Shown: piece by piece, positions 1-40,312 of the stretch
How positions within the stretch are numbered: the first letter of the stretch is position 1
Layout: every line of letters starts with the position of its first letter
Source of the DNA: Imbricaverruca yamaguchii
Taxonomy: Eukaryota > Arthropoda > Thecostraca > Neoverrucidae
Assembly: GCA_034440575.1 (NCBI GenBank)
Contig: JAOTOL010001458.1
Location: 647,501-711,500, forward strand
DNA: 64,000 nucleotides
Reading direction: 5' to 3'
The notes under the pieces: generated by a model
What the model was told of the DNA's origin: nothing
The model's database searches: none
The model's input: the letters and a program-made list of their open reading frames with translations, nothing else
Program-made: the position numbers and the translations under genes

Positions 1-260
1 ATCTGCTGTAGGTTTGCAATTAGCTTCTTCTTACCCTGGTCACCTTGGAGTGATGCAGCACCTTGGAAGAGTCTTCGGAGGTCGATCGGGTCGGAGTCTT
101 CGGAGATAGGAGGTCGACTTTCACGTCGATCAGTCCATCCATAACAACTGCAGTCGTCATCATGCTAGAAGCACCACAACGCAAACTAGCGACAGTTATG
201 CACGGAAATCCATGTCCTACCATCATCTTACCTTCCTTCCTCATTCTGAATTAACTTCGA
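1..260. other. Left edge, nothing recognised
   Basis: Unique-looking sequence before the first MITE. Only short open frames with no familiar motif are present. Confidence 0.4.
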
Positions 261-261
261 T

Positions 262-950
262 CTCAACACACACCCTGGACCGGGGGGACAGAATCCGCCC
301 ACCCCTCCGGTTTTTCGTACATAACTCCAGATTTTGCCAGTCAATATACACCACGTTTTTGCGTACCTGCTTCGAACTGACCGGTGCGTTGCTTAAGGCA
401 GGAAAGACGGAAATCGGTCAAAACATTTTCGAGTTAGGGGCCGCTAAAGTTTAAAAAATCGTGGCGCCAGACACAAAAATTGGCGCTAATACGCTTCCCG
501 TATATTGACAAAAGGGAAGTGTTCTTGGCAACACTAGCGACCTGGTTGATGCATATTGTTATACTATGCAGTTTCAAAGTCATATTAGGTCACCGAGGTC
601 AAGTCAGGTCAAGTTCATGACAGGTCAATGGAACTCAACTTGGTCGACTGGAATGTTGTCATAAATGGAAATGACGGTCATGCGATTTATGTCACTTTGC
701 GTGTTACTACCTACACATCCAGAAAACTGTTATTAGTCATTGTGTACCTAAGCGTTTCCATACTTTATTCATGTACTTCACTCCTTTCTTCACGAAGCCG
801 ACTGCGCCGAGCCGCCGAACGGGGCAGTGGGGCTGGCGGCCCGGTTTCGGTAAATGGAGCAGGTAATGACCTGAAAAAGTGCTGCCATATAGGTGACCTG
901 AGGTCAAGTTCCGTGTCTAGAATCTGTATTGTATCATTGGTTTGTCCACA
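262..950 (+). mobile_element. TTAA-type MITE, family B, right-truncated copy
   Basis: This is about 690 bp of the repeat family found complete in inverse orientation at 10924-11870. Aligned by eye, the two are collinear from the terminal motif (ACACACCCTGGACCGGGG here) to about 950, where this copy stops about 250 bp short. It has no coding capacity. It contains the family's subterminal G-run/C-run palindrome and closely spaced AGGTCA half-sites near 585-630. Confidence 0.75.
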
Positions 951-2316
951 ACGCTAGTACCACCGCTATGCGACGATAGGTACTTTCGCTTCACCGCTAT
1001 ACTGAATCCCGTGGAAGAATGCAAAATTCAAGGTGTTGCATTGTAGGTTCGTTTCGTTTCCCTTTGAATCTTAGTTTAGTTTTGGAATTCAGTGAAGCAT
1101 TTTGTCGCCTGTTGAAGATGCGGTCTGGCTGTGGCAACTAAATTGTAATGACACGTTGAGTACCACCTACAGTTATTTTCATTTGAAAACCGATGTTGGG
1201 AAAGGTTCATGGCGTCATGGCGTCGGGTGAAAGTCATCACATATGTTCAAAAAAATAGGATATATACAAATTATATGATTGCGTTTGCTCGGCTCGGCTA
1301 GATTTCCATCCGATAGAGTCAATTGTCTTACATTTTCACGTAGGTAGTTGTCGGGCTACGCTCACCATCAGCCATGAGGTTTCTCTTGTAAAATATTATA
1401 TAAATTAGAAAGCAATATTAAGCTTGAAATAATTCCTCGGTTATTTTAACCTCAAATGCCTTACTTTGTCTTCGAGTGTTAACGTTTCCGTGTATTTAGT
1501 GGAATGTATATACTCCAAACATTAGAAAAGTAACGATGGATGTTATGGGCATTTAGTGGTATTCATCGCCATGAATTTGAGCCAATTTGTGGTGCGGTTT
1601 TGCTGTGCAAAATCACTGGAATTAAGTATGAAACGTCTCGAAGAAGCTTTCCGCTTCCATCCTATGTTTTTCGGCCACATACATTTTCCACATTCTCAAC
1701 ACGCATCCCCGCTTCACTTCGTTCGCCGTAGATGACAATCGCTTGAGGGTTCTTCACTGTTCTTTTTTTGTACGACAGCCAACTGGCTAGTGTGAGCGGA
1801 GTTCGTCCAAGTGCACAAAATGGAGGCTGCTCTCAGGTCAAGTTGATGTATGTGTGGAAGGTGCCGTGCTTAGTTTGATACACAGCCCGAATACGCATTC
1901 AAATAGCTTGACCACTCTAACTCTGCTTGACCCATGGGTGTAGAAACTGACCTTACGTCCGCACATGTTCTGCAGTAGCAACTGACGGTACGGCTGTACA
2001 TATTCCCCATTAGCGACTGACCACACAGCTGCACATATACCCCAGCAGACCCATAAAATACGCCGCTTCGCAATGTGTACCTCTAATGCTGTGTGACGGC
2101 TCCCAGTGTTAATGTGAGCAGGATTGTTGTATATCCGATACCATCTGCTGCAACGGTGTCAGTCACAGCCATCTGCTAGCTGATCAGTTAGTTATTTGAG
2201 CTTACGGGCGCTTCGACCAAAACGTGATCATTTAGCTCCCATCTGCTAGCTGATCGGTAGCCCCAGATAGCAGCATTGTGCATTCGATATCCGTGGTTGA
2301 TATTCCAGGCAATTGT
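951..2316. other. Intergenic sequence, no gene seen
   Basis: No exon or element is recognised. Short direct repeats occur around 1960-2050 and at 2165-2260, where the phrase CCATCTGCTAGCTGATC occurs twice. Confidence 0.4.
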
Positions 2317-3163
2317 TTAACCCGTCCCGTCTCAGGGGGGGGGGGGAGTCTTCAACTGCCCCCTCAGGTTTTTTGCGGATAGCGGACGAACGGCGGGCGG
2401 CAGCGCGCCAAAATTTGGCATACATTTTTCCACATTAATTTGACCTGCTTATTCAGGGTCAACGAGTTAGTCAAGGTCAAGTGAGGTCACCTCCAAAAAA
2501 GTTCAACCAGTCGTCACGCTTCAACGGATATAGATATTTTAATGAAACTTTCAGCGTTTGCTTATCCTTACGGATGCAACAAAACGTACGTGTGGAATTT
2601 TTCTCTTTTTTCGTTTCTTACTACATATAAATTTTGCGTATTTGCAAAATTGCAGTTCAAATACAGGATTCTGGCTAAAGTAAGCATTTTCGTTAGGGAA
2701 AGTTGACTTCCAACAACGTTTCTCGGACTGCTCTACCTATTGGAAAAGGAAAATTAAGGAAAACTTAAATACTAAAAAAAATTGAAATTCCGCCCCCCCC
2801 CCCGCGCCCCGAAAAAAAACAATTTTTATTTTTGGACGGCCAAAAAAAATGTTGCCGTTGTCGATTACGCTGTCCTTTTCTCATTCCAAATACATTTTTG
2901 TTTTCATATATTCCCAAAATGAACTCACCAGAGTCAAAAACATTATGTAAGTCGTGAAAAGTCGTGAAAGTCTAGCCCCCCCCGGGTGACGTCACTTTTG
3001 TGGGGAAATTGTCTCGGAGGGTGGACCCGGACTTTACTCGTCGAGCGCCTTCCGATGACACCTCTTTCGTTTTCGTGCGATGTTTAGTTTGGATTTTAGA
3101 GGGGGGTCTTCAACCCCCCGAGACGGGGTGGGAGGATTTGACCGGAAAGACGGCGCGGGTTAA
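2317..3163. mobile_element. TTAA-type MITE, family C, complete copy
   Basis: An 847-bp non-coding element bounded by TTAA on both sides, with terminal inverted repeats (TTAACCCGTCCCGTCTC on the left, the complement of GACGGCGCGGGTTAA on the right). Just inside each end is a G-run/C-run palindrome around GTCTTCAAC. The TTAA target fits piggyBac-type mobilisation, which is an inference because no transposase is present. Confidence 0.75.
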
Positions 3164-3359
3164 ATATGTTTAAACTGATCTCTTCTTTGCTCGAAGCAGG
3201 TCTGCTGCATTGCCGCTAAGTGTCATTTAAAGTTCATAAAGTGCCCTTTTCATGTAAAGGAAGCGGCCTTGCACTAAAGTACAAGTTTAGTACAAGGTCG
3301 TGCTGGTTCCCACTGGTGGGAAATCTAAAAATACTGAACAAGTGCGCGTGTATTTTACA

Positions 3360-3524
3360 TGTCGGTGTGGCTGTGCCGCCGCCAGTGGAGTGATACCAAC
3401 CTGTCGGTGTGGCTGTGCCGCCACCAGTGGAGTGATACCAACCTGTCGGTGTGGCTGTGCCGCCACCAGTGGAGTGATACCAACCTGCCGGTGTGGCTGT
3501 GCCGCCGCCAGTGGAGTGATACTG
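3360..3524. repeat. 42-bp minisatellite, four units
   Basis: Four nearly identical 42-bp units, each containing GTGTGGCTGTGCCGCC. The unit is a multiple of three, so it reads open in more than one frame. This looks like repeat structure and not a gene. Confidence 0.9.
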
Positions 3525-3629
3525 GTACAGCGTGTGTGACGACTACGTCACCTGTTGACAGCTGCCGCCGGCGCCAGAGCCAGGAACGTTCGCTCCGTGG
3601 ATGGTCGACCTGTAGCAGAGTCCGGTGAC

Positions 3630-4035
3630 AAGCTGCCAGTTCAGCTCACCGTGTGTCGCACGTGTGTCACCACCAGCTGCCAGTTCAGCTCACCGTGCGT
3701 CACTACCAGCTACCAGTCTAGCTGACCGTGCGTCACTACCAGCTACCAGTCCAGCTGACCGTGTGTTACACGTGTGTCACCACCAGATACCAATTAAGCT
3801 CACCGTGTTCCACACGTGTACCTCCACAGGTCATAACCTCCACAGCTCACAACCTCCACAGTTCCACAGCGTTCGTAACCTCCACAGCTCGTAACCTCCA
3901 CAATGCCGAGGCGCTCATAACCTCCACAGCTCATAACCTCCACAGCTCATAACCTACACAGCTTATAACCTCCACAGCTCATGAACTCCACATTCCGAAG
4001 CGATCATAACCTCCACAGCTCACAACCTCCACATA
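3630..4035. repeat. Two adjoining degenerate minisatellites
   Basis: Positions 3630-3800 hold repeats of about 43 bp with CAGTTCAGCTCACCGTG and related phrases. Positions 3825-4035 hold a shorter 16-17 bp unit (ATAACCTCCACAGCTC) with irregular spacing. Confidence 0.8.
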
Positions 4036-6299
4036 TTCAAGAGCTCCATAATTTTCTAGAAGCATCACTTCAGATGGCTATCGCCAAGTAGCACCACGGT
4101 CTAGGTATTATACTCACGCAATTGGATGCTGAATCATAGGTCACAATATTTATCGCCAGATGGCAGGATGATACTATTTAGTACGTGCACTTTGCGTGCT
4201 TTTATATTGTTCGAGAGCCGGTAACCGCGCATCGACGCGCGGGAAAGTAATGCGTTGTGCAGTGGCGGATGATTGTATAACATACACACGATTTTCGCCT
4301 GAAATGAATCGACTCGTGGGAAAATAATGCGACACGCAGTGGCGGATGATCGCAAAACAGTTGCATGCTATCCGCTTGCAATATGATGCCTTTTCATAGC
4401 TTGGTCAGACGTAGGAACGTTCCAAAAAGTGGGTGGGTCAGATTCAACAGCAGGGACGCATCCAGAAATGTCGCAAAGTACCATGGTTTAGGACTTTTGG
4501 ATAGATAAACCGATAGTTTTAATAGTGAACACACAACTTTTACCACTAAGATGGGGACCTCTAAAGGGAGGGGGCAGGCCCCCAGGCCGTGCTTATGGCT
4601 AACAACAGCATGCGATACTGAAAAGAACTATCATCACAGCATGAGTGCTTTCAAATTCACATTTCTCGCTGGCCTTCGAACTCTTTTCACGACTGATGGA
4701 TTATTTTATGATAATAGGTTTATCTTCTTGATGAGGGTAAAACCAGTAAAATTACTGTTCAAACAAAATTTCCTCAATTTCCGCTATATGTTTTGGGTTG
4801 GGTGCAAGCTCACTACAGCGTCACTAATGGGTTCATTGTGCAGCCAGGGTCATTGTACAGCCAGGGGTCATTGTGAGTTCACCGATCTATGCTTTTGCAC
4901 AATTCAGATTGTGCCCTAGTTTCCATGACATAGTACTAAGTGTCTGTAAGACGTCGTCCGTTGTTCACCGATGTTGATGGGGACAAAGAATAGAACGGCA
5001 GTGCAAATTATCCCGTAAACGAACATTTTGAAATGGCCAAAAGCTGCAGGGGGTCATTGTGAGTTCACCGATCTATGCTTTTGCACAATTCAGATTGTTC
5101 TTCATTGAGTTGAGTTTTTCCACTTAGACATTCTTCACACATTCATATTTGCATCGCAAGTTACTAGAATGTGAATGGGAGAAAGGGTCTCATTTTATTA
5201 AGGCAGCCAGATATAGCCATGCCTAGTATGTATTCGATCACAGACATTTCCCAGGCAGTGTTCACCTTACGAATTTGCACTGACTGCTAGTAAGAACGAA
5301 GCTTACTTGCTGGCTCATGACGAAATAATTATCATGATTGTTGCTAGAGAGGATGGGAAAAGTAAAGAAGGGTGATCGCTGGTTGAAGATACTTTGATCC
5401 GGTGTGTGGGACACCAAGATTGGCAAGCGGACAAAATATGGAAAACAAAAAACACAATAAATAATAACACATGGTATTGTGTTCTTCCTCGGGGCCTAAC
5501 TCCAACACATAGGAGACCACTCACCTCAAACCCTTGTGCAGTGTACATAGTGGACTTTATAATATTTGCCACTTGAAACGAAATGCTACAACTGCATCAC
5601 GTGGCACCCGGATAAAACGGAATGAAAGCGCATATTTTGGGGACCAACAAATCAGTGCAAAATAGCTGACAGGTGACAACACACGGCACCTCATAAAGTC
5701 ATCACGTGTTCAGACTTCGGAGCCTCAAGGGCCCATCCTGAATTCAATTTGATGACTAGCTCCCTTCTTTCCACGTTTTCTGGTGCCTAAGAAATCCCAA
5801 AACCGTTTAGCTTTGAAGCACCTCATCTTTGATTACATAACAACGTTTCCAGCTTGGCTACCGAACTGAGACTCCAGTTAGGTGTTCTTTTTAACCATTC
5901 CGATTTTCTTTGTCTTCGGATGTGTTTTAATGCTCTTGCCAGCCAATTTTTTGCTAGCGGCTCGGCACATGTTTGCGATCTGGTCTCTGTTAAAATAAAG
6001 ATTTGTTGCTTTTTTTTACACCGACGATATTTTGTAGGTATCGGCGCGTTTTCGCAGACACCGAAGTGTTCATTTAGTGCCCCGTCTGTTCGTTCCTTTT
6101 CTAGGACCATGTATATTTTTTAGGGCCCTAGCCTGTTTTTGAGGCCCCATGCTGTATCAAACCCCGCTGTGCCTTTAGGGCCCGTTGTGTATATTTATAG
6201 CAGCAAAGTGTTTTAAGCCAATACGACTCATACGAAGAGTACCCGCTAATCCCACGCCCACCGCTCTGGTGGTGTCACTCCTCCATATTTCATGGGCTG
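4036..6299. other. Intergenic sequence with small duplications
   Basis: No gene is recognised. A diverged duplication around GCAGTGGCGGATGAT lies at 4255-4350. Short open frames at 4551-4919 and 5823-6123 have no recognisable domain and are probably chance. Confidence 0.4.
4864..5098 (+). repeat. 49-bp direct repeat pair
   Basis: A 49-bp stretch beginning GGGGTCATTGTGAGTTCACC occurs at 4864-4912 and, apparently identical, at 5050-5098. The identity suggests a recent local duplication. Confidence 0.85.
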
Positions 6300-6305
6300 T
6301 ATATA

Positions 6306-6393
<88 letters not shown>

Positions 6394-6418
6394 CTGTATT
6401 TTATATATAATATACATA
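6300..6418. repeat. (TA)n microsatellite
   Basis: About 120 bp of nearly pure TA dinucleotides with a few interruptions. Confidence 0.95.
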
Positions 6419-7134
6419 TGTTTTTCGAATGTGTATCCAGAGAAAGGATCTTACGGCATTATTCCTAGCCGCGGGGAGCCAGCCACAGATTACGGTTCCC
6501 TGGTGCTCTTTCCCCATCCGACACTCGGTAGCATACCCCGTCTCGGTAGCTCGGTGGTAGATCGGCTGACTGGTGCTTTACATGTTCAGTCCAACGGATG
6601 GGCAGCGTTTCTTTAGTTCTGATTTTATTCAGCAAGGTGGTGCATTTTTGCCTTCGAAGTGCTTTGCATGCTTGCTTGAAGGCTGGGAAAGTGATATGTG
6701 TTCAAGACAATGTGGCTATGACTTAAGGCAACATATGCCAGCAATATACCTATGCCATCTCTAGTGATGATACCTTTTCTTGCTCTGCACTCGGAGCAAA
6801 TACTTTACTTCACAACTGGCGATGAGCTCAAGAACTGCGACCGTGATCAGCGTGCAGCAGCTGCAAGTGCAGCAGCAACTACAAGTGATGCAACTGATAG
6901 CAACTGATGCAGCACTAGCGTTGCGGACACTCCCAGAGATATTGTGTACCGGCGCGGTAGTACCGGACATCTTGAGGGAGGCGTGGTAGATCTGGGCTTA
7001 CGGCTTGTGACAAAGCCGTGTTTTCCCAAACCATGCGTAGTGTCATGGCCAAATGTAAATATTCGTGAGAACAATCAAACAAATTACAAGAGAGTGGGTG
7101 GGGTGATGGCTGTCTGTGAACCCTGTGACTGGGA

Positions 7135-7300
7135 ACTAGTTGAATTGTTTGGATGTGACCTCACTTGACCTTGACTAACGCGTTAACTATAAATGAGCTG
7201 GCCTCACAATTTCGACACAGCATGCCAAATTAACGTGAAAAAAGCTTTGCCAAATTTAGGCGCGCTACTGCGCATCCTTTTTTAGTTGTCCGTGGAAAAC
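7135..7300 (-). mobile_element. Fragment of MITE family C
   Basis: The minus strand matches the left interior of the element at 2317-3163. Shared phrases include GTCAAGGTCAAGTGAGGTCA, the Val-less AT block before it, and the GGCGCGCTACTGCGC region. Both ends are missing. Confidence 0.6.
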
Positions 7301-7933
7301 TGTTGCACAAAGAATTCATGCACAAGGTTTATGCACAATGAATGTCGATGGCCGTTTTCTTTCGTCATAGTTCCTTCACATTGTTATGCATCGCATACTT
7401 AATATCTGACATGTCTATTAACGTAAATGATGTATTCATATGTGGAATAGGCCGGCGACATTCACAGAAACCAACGGAATTCACGTAAACCATGACTGTC
7501 AAGGAAACTCGACTGCATCAATCGCCCCAAAATCAGCCTGGTCCTGCTGGTCTCGAAAGTTGCTCCTGCATGTACGAACCTACAAATGCCGCAAGGCCCA
7601 CCCTGGATGGTGGAATCGGGGCGATCCACCAGTCTCGCGGGTGGTATCAGGGCGACACGTCAGGGCGCTGCTCAGACTCGCACAGCCTGGCTGTGTGTTC
7701 ACGTGGAAGCAAATCGCACGGCACTGCCACCGGAATTGTATTGCACTGTACCGACCTGCACCGGCGACAGCCGACCGTCCCATCGGCACATCAACAGCAA
7801 TCTAACGGATAATCAACAGCAATGGCTCACAATTTCACCATCGAGCCGACACCAGCCTCGGCTCACCTACACGGAGGGACCACGGACGTGCTAGTAGCAC
7901 GAGAATGCTGACGGCCGCCTACGGCATCGCCGT

Positions 7934-33603
<25,670 letters not shown>

Positions 33604-33651
33604 CTGGAACGCATCGCGAAGGTCAGCCGTTGGAAATGCCGTACTCTTCCG

Positions 33652-34720
33652 TCGACCGGGTGTAGAGGTGGACGGGTGTAGAGGTGGACGGGTGTAGAGG
33701 TGGACGGGTGTAGAGGTGGACGGGTGTAGAGGCGGACGGATGTAGATGTGGACGGGTGTAGAGGTGGAAAGGTGTAGATGTGGACGGGTGTAGAGGTGGA
33801 CGGGTGTAGAGGCGGACGGATGTAGAGGTGGACGGGTGTAGAGGTGGACAGGTGTAGATGTTGACGGGTGTAGAGGTGGACGGGTGTAGAGGTGGACGGA
33901 TGTAGAGGTGGACGGGTGTAGAGGTGGACGGGTGGTGTAGATGTGGAGGTGGGGTGTAGAGGTGGACGGGTGTAGAGGTGGGCAGGTGTAGAGGTGGACG
34001 GGTGTAGAGGTGGACGGGTGTAGAGGTGGACGGGTGTAGAGGTGGACGGGTGTAGAGGTGGACGGGTGTAGAGGTGGACGGGTGTAGAGGTGGACGGGTG
34101 TAGAGGTGGACGGGTGTAGAGGTGGACAGGTGTAGAGGTGGACGGGTGTAGAGGTGGACGGGTGTAGAGGTGGACGGGTGTAGAGGGGGACGGATGTAGA
34201 GGTGGACAGGTGTAGAGGTAGACAGGTGTAGAGGTGGACGGGTGTAGAGGTGGACGGGTGTAGAGGTGGACGGGTGTAGAGGTGGACGGGTGTAGAGGTG
34301 GACGGGTGTAGATATGGACGGGAGTAGAGGTGGACGGGTGTGGAGATGGACGGGTGTAGAGGTGGACGGGTGTAGAGATGGACGGGAGTAGAGGTGGACG
34401 GGTGTAGAGGTGGACGGGTGTAGAGGTGGACGGGTGCAAAGGTGGACGGGTGTAGAGGTGGACGGGTGTAGAGGTGGACGGGTGTAGAGGTGGACGGGTG
34501 TAGAGGTGGACGGGTGTAGAGGTGGACGGGTGTAGAGGTGGACGGGTGTAGAGGTGGACTGGTGTAGAGGTGGACGGGTGTAAAGGTGGATGGGTGTAAA
34601 TGTGGACGGGTGTAAAGGTGGACAGGTGTAGAGGTGGACGGGTGTAGATATGGACGGGTGTAGAGGTAGATGGGTATAGATAAGGGCGGGTGCAGGGGTG
34701 GATGGGAGTAGGTGTAGACG
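33652..34720 (-). repeat. 16-bp minisatellite, ~65 units, just 5' of KYNU
   Basis: The unit is GGTGTAGAGGTGGACG. Since 16 is not a multiple of three and no frame meets a stop, all three minus frames are open for hundreds of codons with a 16-residue period. It begins about 50 bp upstream of the chosen KYNU start, so it lies in the 5' UTR or promoter. Confidence 0.96.
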
Positions 34721-35265
34721 GGTGTATTGGTAAACGAGTGTAGGGGTAGGAGCATTAACGCGTGGCACAAAGTGGTGGGCACGTTCTTCTGGGAGCACCA
34801 CGTGACATGCTGGCAATTTCCGGGTTGCAAAGTCGACCGACCTGCCGCCGGCCGGCCGCCACAAATGTTTTGCCCTTGCGTGACACGCTGGCCGGTCGGT
34901 CGACTTCACTTGATCCTGAAGGGTTAGGGTCGTAAACGTGATGCAGCAGATAATTCACTACATATTGTTATCATGATATTATAATGGATATCATGCATAC
35001 GACATAGGAACAGAAACGGGGGCGTTGCTGCGTTATTTGCTGGTGCATCACTGTCGAGCAAAAGGCTCAGTGAATTAGAAATAGAAGGAATGGAATGGAT
35101 TTGTGTCAAAGTTAAAATGCAGGAATCCACTCCGCTCATATGTTGCCTTTACTTGCCTGAGAACCAGAATTGCGAACGGCTACAACTATATATCGATCGA
35201 TTTGCCAAAAATATCAGCTTGGCACATGCTCACTAACCGACGTCGGCATTCATGTTAGGTGACCT
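34721..35265. other. Upstream of KYNU
   Basis: Possible promoter region, with no TATA box or known element that I can defend. Confidence 0.3.
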
Positions 35266-35274
35266 CAACGTGTG

Positions 35275-37190
<1,916 letters not shown>

Positions 37191-37816
37191 GAAGTTCTTA
37201 GGATAACCAATTTCCTTAGTGCAGTTAAGTCCACTTGTGCAGATCAAATTACATTCTAATTTTTAAAGTTATCTGTCACTATGGCATCAGAACCTCTCTC
37301 AATGTTATTCAATAAATCACATACGTAAGGTATTTACCCAAGCGAGTTCAAGAAGCAGATATTATACAAATATTCAAACACGAAAGGTCACAATCAGACT
37401 GCATTTGCTATCGTCCCATAAGTTTTATCTCAACATTGTGAAAAATATTCCAGAAAATCATTTATGAACATATTTACTGCCATCTTAAGCAACATTCTCT
37501 ACGCACAGATAAACAGAGCGGGTATCGTCGCAGCCATAACGCAGAAAAGCAGCTACTGTACCTGACGCACAACCTGTACAAATCGCTGGACTCTGGACAT
37601 GACATTACTGCCATCTATCCCGACATTTCTCGTTATTTTGATAAGATCTGCCGCAAAGGGCTTCTCTTCAAATGCAGTAATCAATTTGGAACTGACTGAT
37701 TGACCTTATGACTGGATACAATCATATCTACTAACCAGAATGCGAGTACGGATCGATGATGCCTTTTCAACTACCAAAATTTAAAATTCGGGATGTCCAC
37801 AAGGCTCTGTCCTAGG

Positions 37817-38164
37817 CAGACTTGTATTCGACTCAATTTTTTTAGTCGACTCACATGTGACTTATAGACCTTGAGATCTGATTCGACTCGCGACTCAAAC
37901 AGACGGACAGAAATCTGAATCGATTCAGATCCGACTAAGTGCTCAGTGATATTGGACTCATGAGCCATATGGTTCAGTGTACACTGCCCACACATGATAT
38001 TTGAATGACTGACTCATGATTCGACTCATTTTTTAGTAAGATGTGATTCAATTCACGACTCAGGATATATTTTGGGGAAAAGAATCGATTCAACTCACGA
38101 CTCATCCAAAAACGACTGATTCAGGAGTCGATTCTCGATTCAACTCGAGTCGATCACAAGTCTG
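37817..38164. mobile_element. hAT-type MITE nested in the RT fragment
   Basis: A 348-bp element with inverted ends CAGACTTGTATTCGACTC and GAGTCGATCACAAGTCTG. It is flanked by 8-bp near-identical duplications GTCCTAGG (37809-37816) and GTCCTATG (38165-38172). The 8-bp duplication and CAG...CTG ends are typical of hAT. The interior is packed with GACTCA/GATTCGACTC motifs (about eight GACTCA). Confidence 0.88.
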
Positions 38165-38275
38165 GTCCTATGACCCTTATTATCACTAATGTATATTGAC
38201 GAACTTTCAATACCTACAATACATGACATTCTCCTATTCGCTGATGACACGTCACGGTATGCCTCTCGCACGACT

Positions 38276-38315
38276 GGCAATATTGACGCTGTGCAAGAAC
38301 AGCGTCAATATTGCC
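38276..38315. repeat. 17-bp perfect hairpin
   Basis: GGCAATATTGACGCTGT, loop GCAAGA, then its complement. It sits in the RT fragment just after the FADD motif. Confidence 0.9.
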
Positions 38316-38958
38316 TAAGACGAAATAGACAAATATGGCCAAAAATTGGCAATCACCTTCAGCACTTCGAAAACAATTCAACGAATGTTTTCATACGAAT
38401 GTCAGCATAGCCCGCCAACACTAATATTTGGAGGTGGTGACATGCCAATCAATGACACACATACCCGTCTTGGGTTTACTTTGTCCCAATATCTTCACTT
38501 TCACGAGCACATAAACATAAATTGAAAGAAACGTTAACAGAGCACTTGGTCCACTGTACTTAATTGCAACATTTATACCCAAACCGATTCTAGATCAGAT
38601 ATACACCACACACATCAGATCTCACTTTGACTACTGTGATGTTATTTACGATGGGCAAATTACGATCCAAGACACAACACGACTAGAGACTCTACAAGCC
38701 AGAGCTGGACGGCTAGTAACCGCGACACTCTTTAGATCATCTACTGACAAAATTCGACTCGACCTAGGATGGACCACACTATATACCAGGCGACGCATAC
38801 ATAAGCTGATACTTTATCATAAATTAAGCGACTCAGAACAGAACAGATACTTTCACCGTACTATGTCAGTACTATCATACCTCAAACACCTGTGCACGAT
38901 ATTGGTAGGGAACTTTGTTGCGCCAGCCATCCCACCTCTACTGCCGGTAGTTTTCTAT

Positions 38959-38986
38959 GAGGTCGATGGTGTCTACCATCGACCTC
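38959..38986. repeat. 12-bp hairpin
   Basis: GAGGTCGATGGT, loop GTCT, then the complement. A third copy of GAGGTCGATG follows near 39012. Confidence 0.75.
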
Positions 38987-39656
38987 GTGGGGTCCCGTGA
39001 GGATTCCCATGAGGTCGATGATAGCGTATGCAAGGAATGAAAGCCCTTTCGTAAATCCCGGTCAGGGCCAGTGGGATTTTTAACCCGTCTTTGGAATATA
39101 TACTTGTTTTCAACCGGTTTGAAACTTAATTTCATGTTGCATTTTTACTCAATACTACACACAACTTTAATTCGCCTGTCAGTGATAGTCAAGGGTAATT
39201 TCCTCGCTTGTTCGCTAACTGGTTCTCAATGTCCATAGCTCTTTTCAAAACCACCAAGTTATCAAATCAAATAGCCTTTAATGTCCTTCTATTGATCTGG
39301 CTGATAGTTAAACAACATGGCGAACACTTGAGGAGCAGCTCCAACAGATGAAACAGAGCGTTCCTTTTCATGTCCGTGCTTCTGAATTGCCAGGCCGCTA
39401 TGGCGGATAACCGCCCCAACGTCCGTACCTCTGCTCATCTTCATCCGCTCGGTGACATCTTGCCTCCCAGTCCCCCTACCGCCTAGTTCAGACTGAGCCG
39501 CGCGCACGAGGGGTGCCAGGCGCACATGGGGGGGGGGCAACGACCGGCCTGTCATTCGTCATCAGAAACTGCAATCGGACCCACGTGAAAACGTTCACGC
39601 GTTTTGAATGTGCGAGTCCTCACAATCTCCCATGTTGTGGCATTTGTCCATTTTAG

Positions 39657-39857
39657 GTATCGTCGGCGAAGTTCTTTGCCTCATTGGAAACCTTCGCATT
39701 GGCAGATGCAGCACCACAGCTACTCGGTTTGCTTTCTGCATCTGCTGGAGTTCGTTTCTCTGCTCCATTTGCCTTCTGGCCGATGTCGTTCTGAACTCGG
39801 GTGCAACTCTCTCTTACCGCAACGCCAGATGGTGGACGTTTGCACGGCAGCATGCCG
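39657..39857 (+). CDS. Internal exon, two hydrophobic segments, GPCR-like
   Basis: The acceptor GTCCATTTTAG and the strong donor CCG then GTAAGTAGG bound 201 bp, phase 1 at both ends. The reading frame is open and encodes a first hydrophobic stretch (IVGEVLCLIGNL), a basic turn (RIGRCSTTATR), a second hydrophobic stretch (FAFCICWSSFLCSICLLADV), and then RWWTFARQHA. The layout resembles TM1-loop-TM2 of a rhodopsin-type receptor, but the usual GN of TM1 and the LAxxD of TM2 are not clean. The exon call is better supported than the family. Neighbouring exons were not identified. Confidence 0.5.
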
Positions 39858-40044
39858 GTAAGTAGGTTTCCCTCTAATGTATACAAAGCACGGTAGCATA
39901 TTCGCCGGTCGTAAACTTCCTCGTCGGGTCATTGTAGGCTCGAATCTACTTCCTTGTTTTGATTGCATGCTGTATATCTCTATGTGTAAATATTAACGAT
40001 GGTTAGCATTTATGCCCACCTTTCACCCCACTTCACGCCACTTG

Positions 40045-40046
<2 letters not shown>

Positions 40047-40111
<65 letters not shown>

Positions 40112-40170
40112 TATATATACATATATATACGCATAGGTATGTATATATATATATATACATATATATACGC

Positions 40171-40206
<36 letters not shown>
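40047..40206. repeat. (TA)n with CA/CG variants
   Basis: About 160 bp of TA-rich dinucleotide repeat, with ACATATGCG variants near the right end. Confidence 0.93.
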
Positions 40207-40208
<2 letters not shown>

Positions 40209-40312
40209 GCGTACGCGTTCTGCAACTTATCACATACACCTCAGGTTTGCAACCTGTCGCTGACCTGAGGTCACTCACCTTTCCGTCGGCTGCACAATTA
40301 GCTGAATCCATC

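Larger units (their letters stand above)
37200..38905 (+). pseudogene. Degraded non-LTR retrotransposon RT
   Basis: The plus strand holds, across several frameshifts and stops, recognisable reverse-transcriptase blocks: YRPISF, a SGYR block, GCPQGSVLG, then LFADDT after 38235, and the downstream region with DYCDVIY. It resembles the Jockey/CR1 range of non-LTR elements. A hAT-type MITE (37817-38164) interrupts the core exactly at the QGSVLG motif. Confidence 0.85.
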
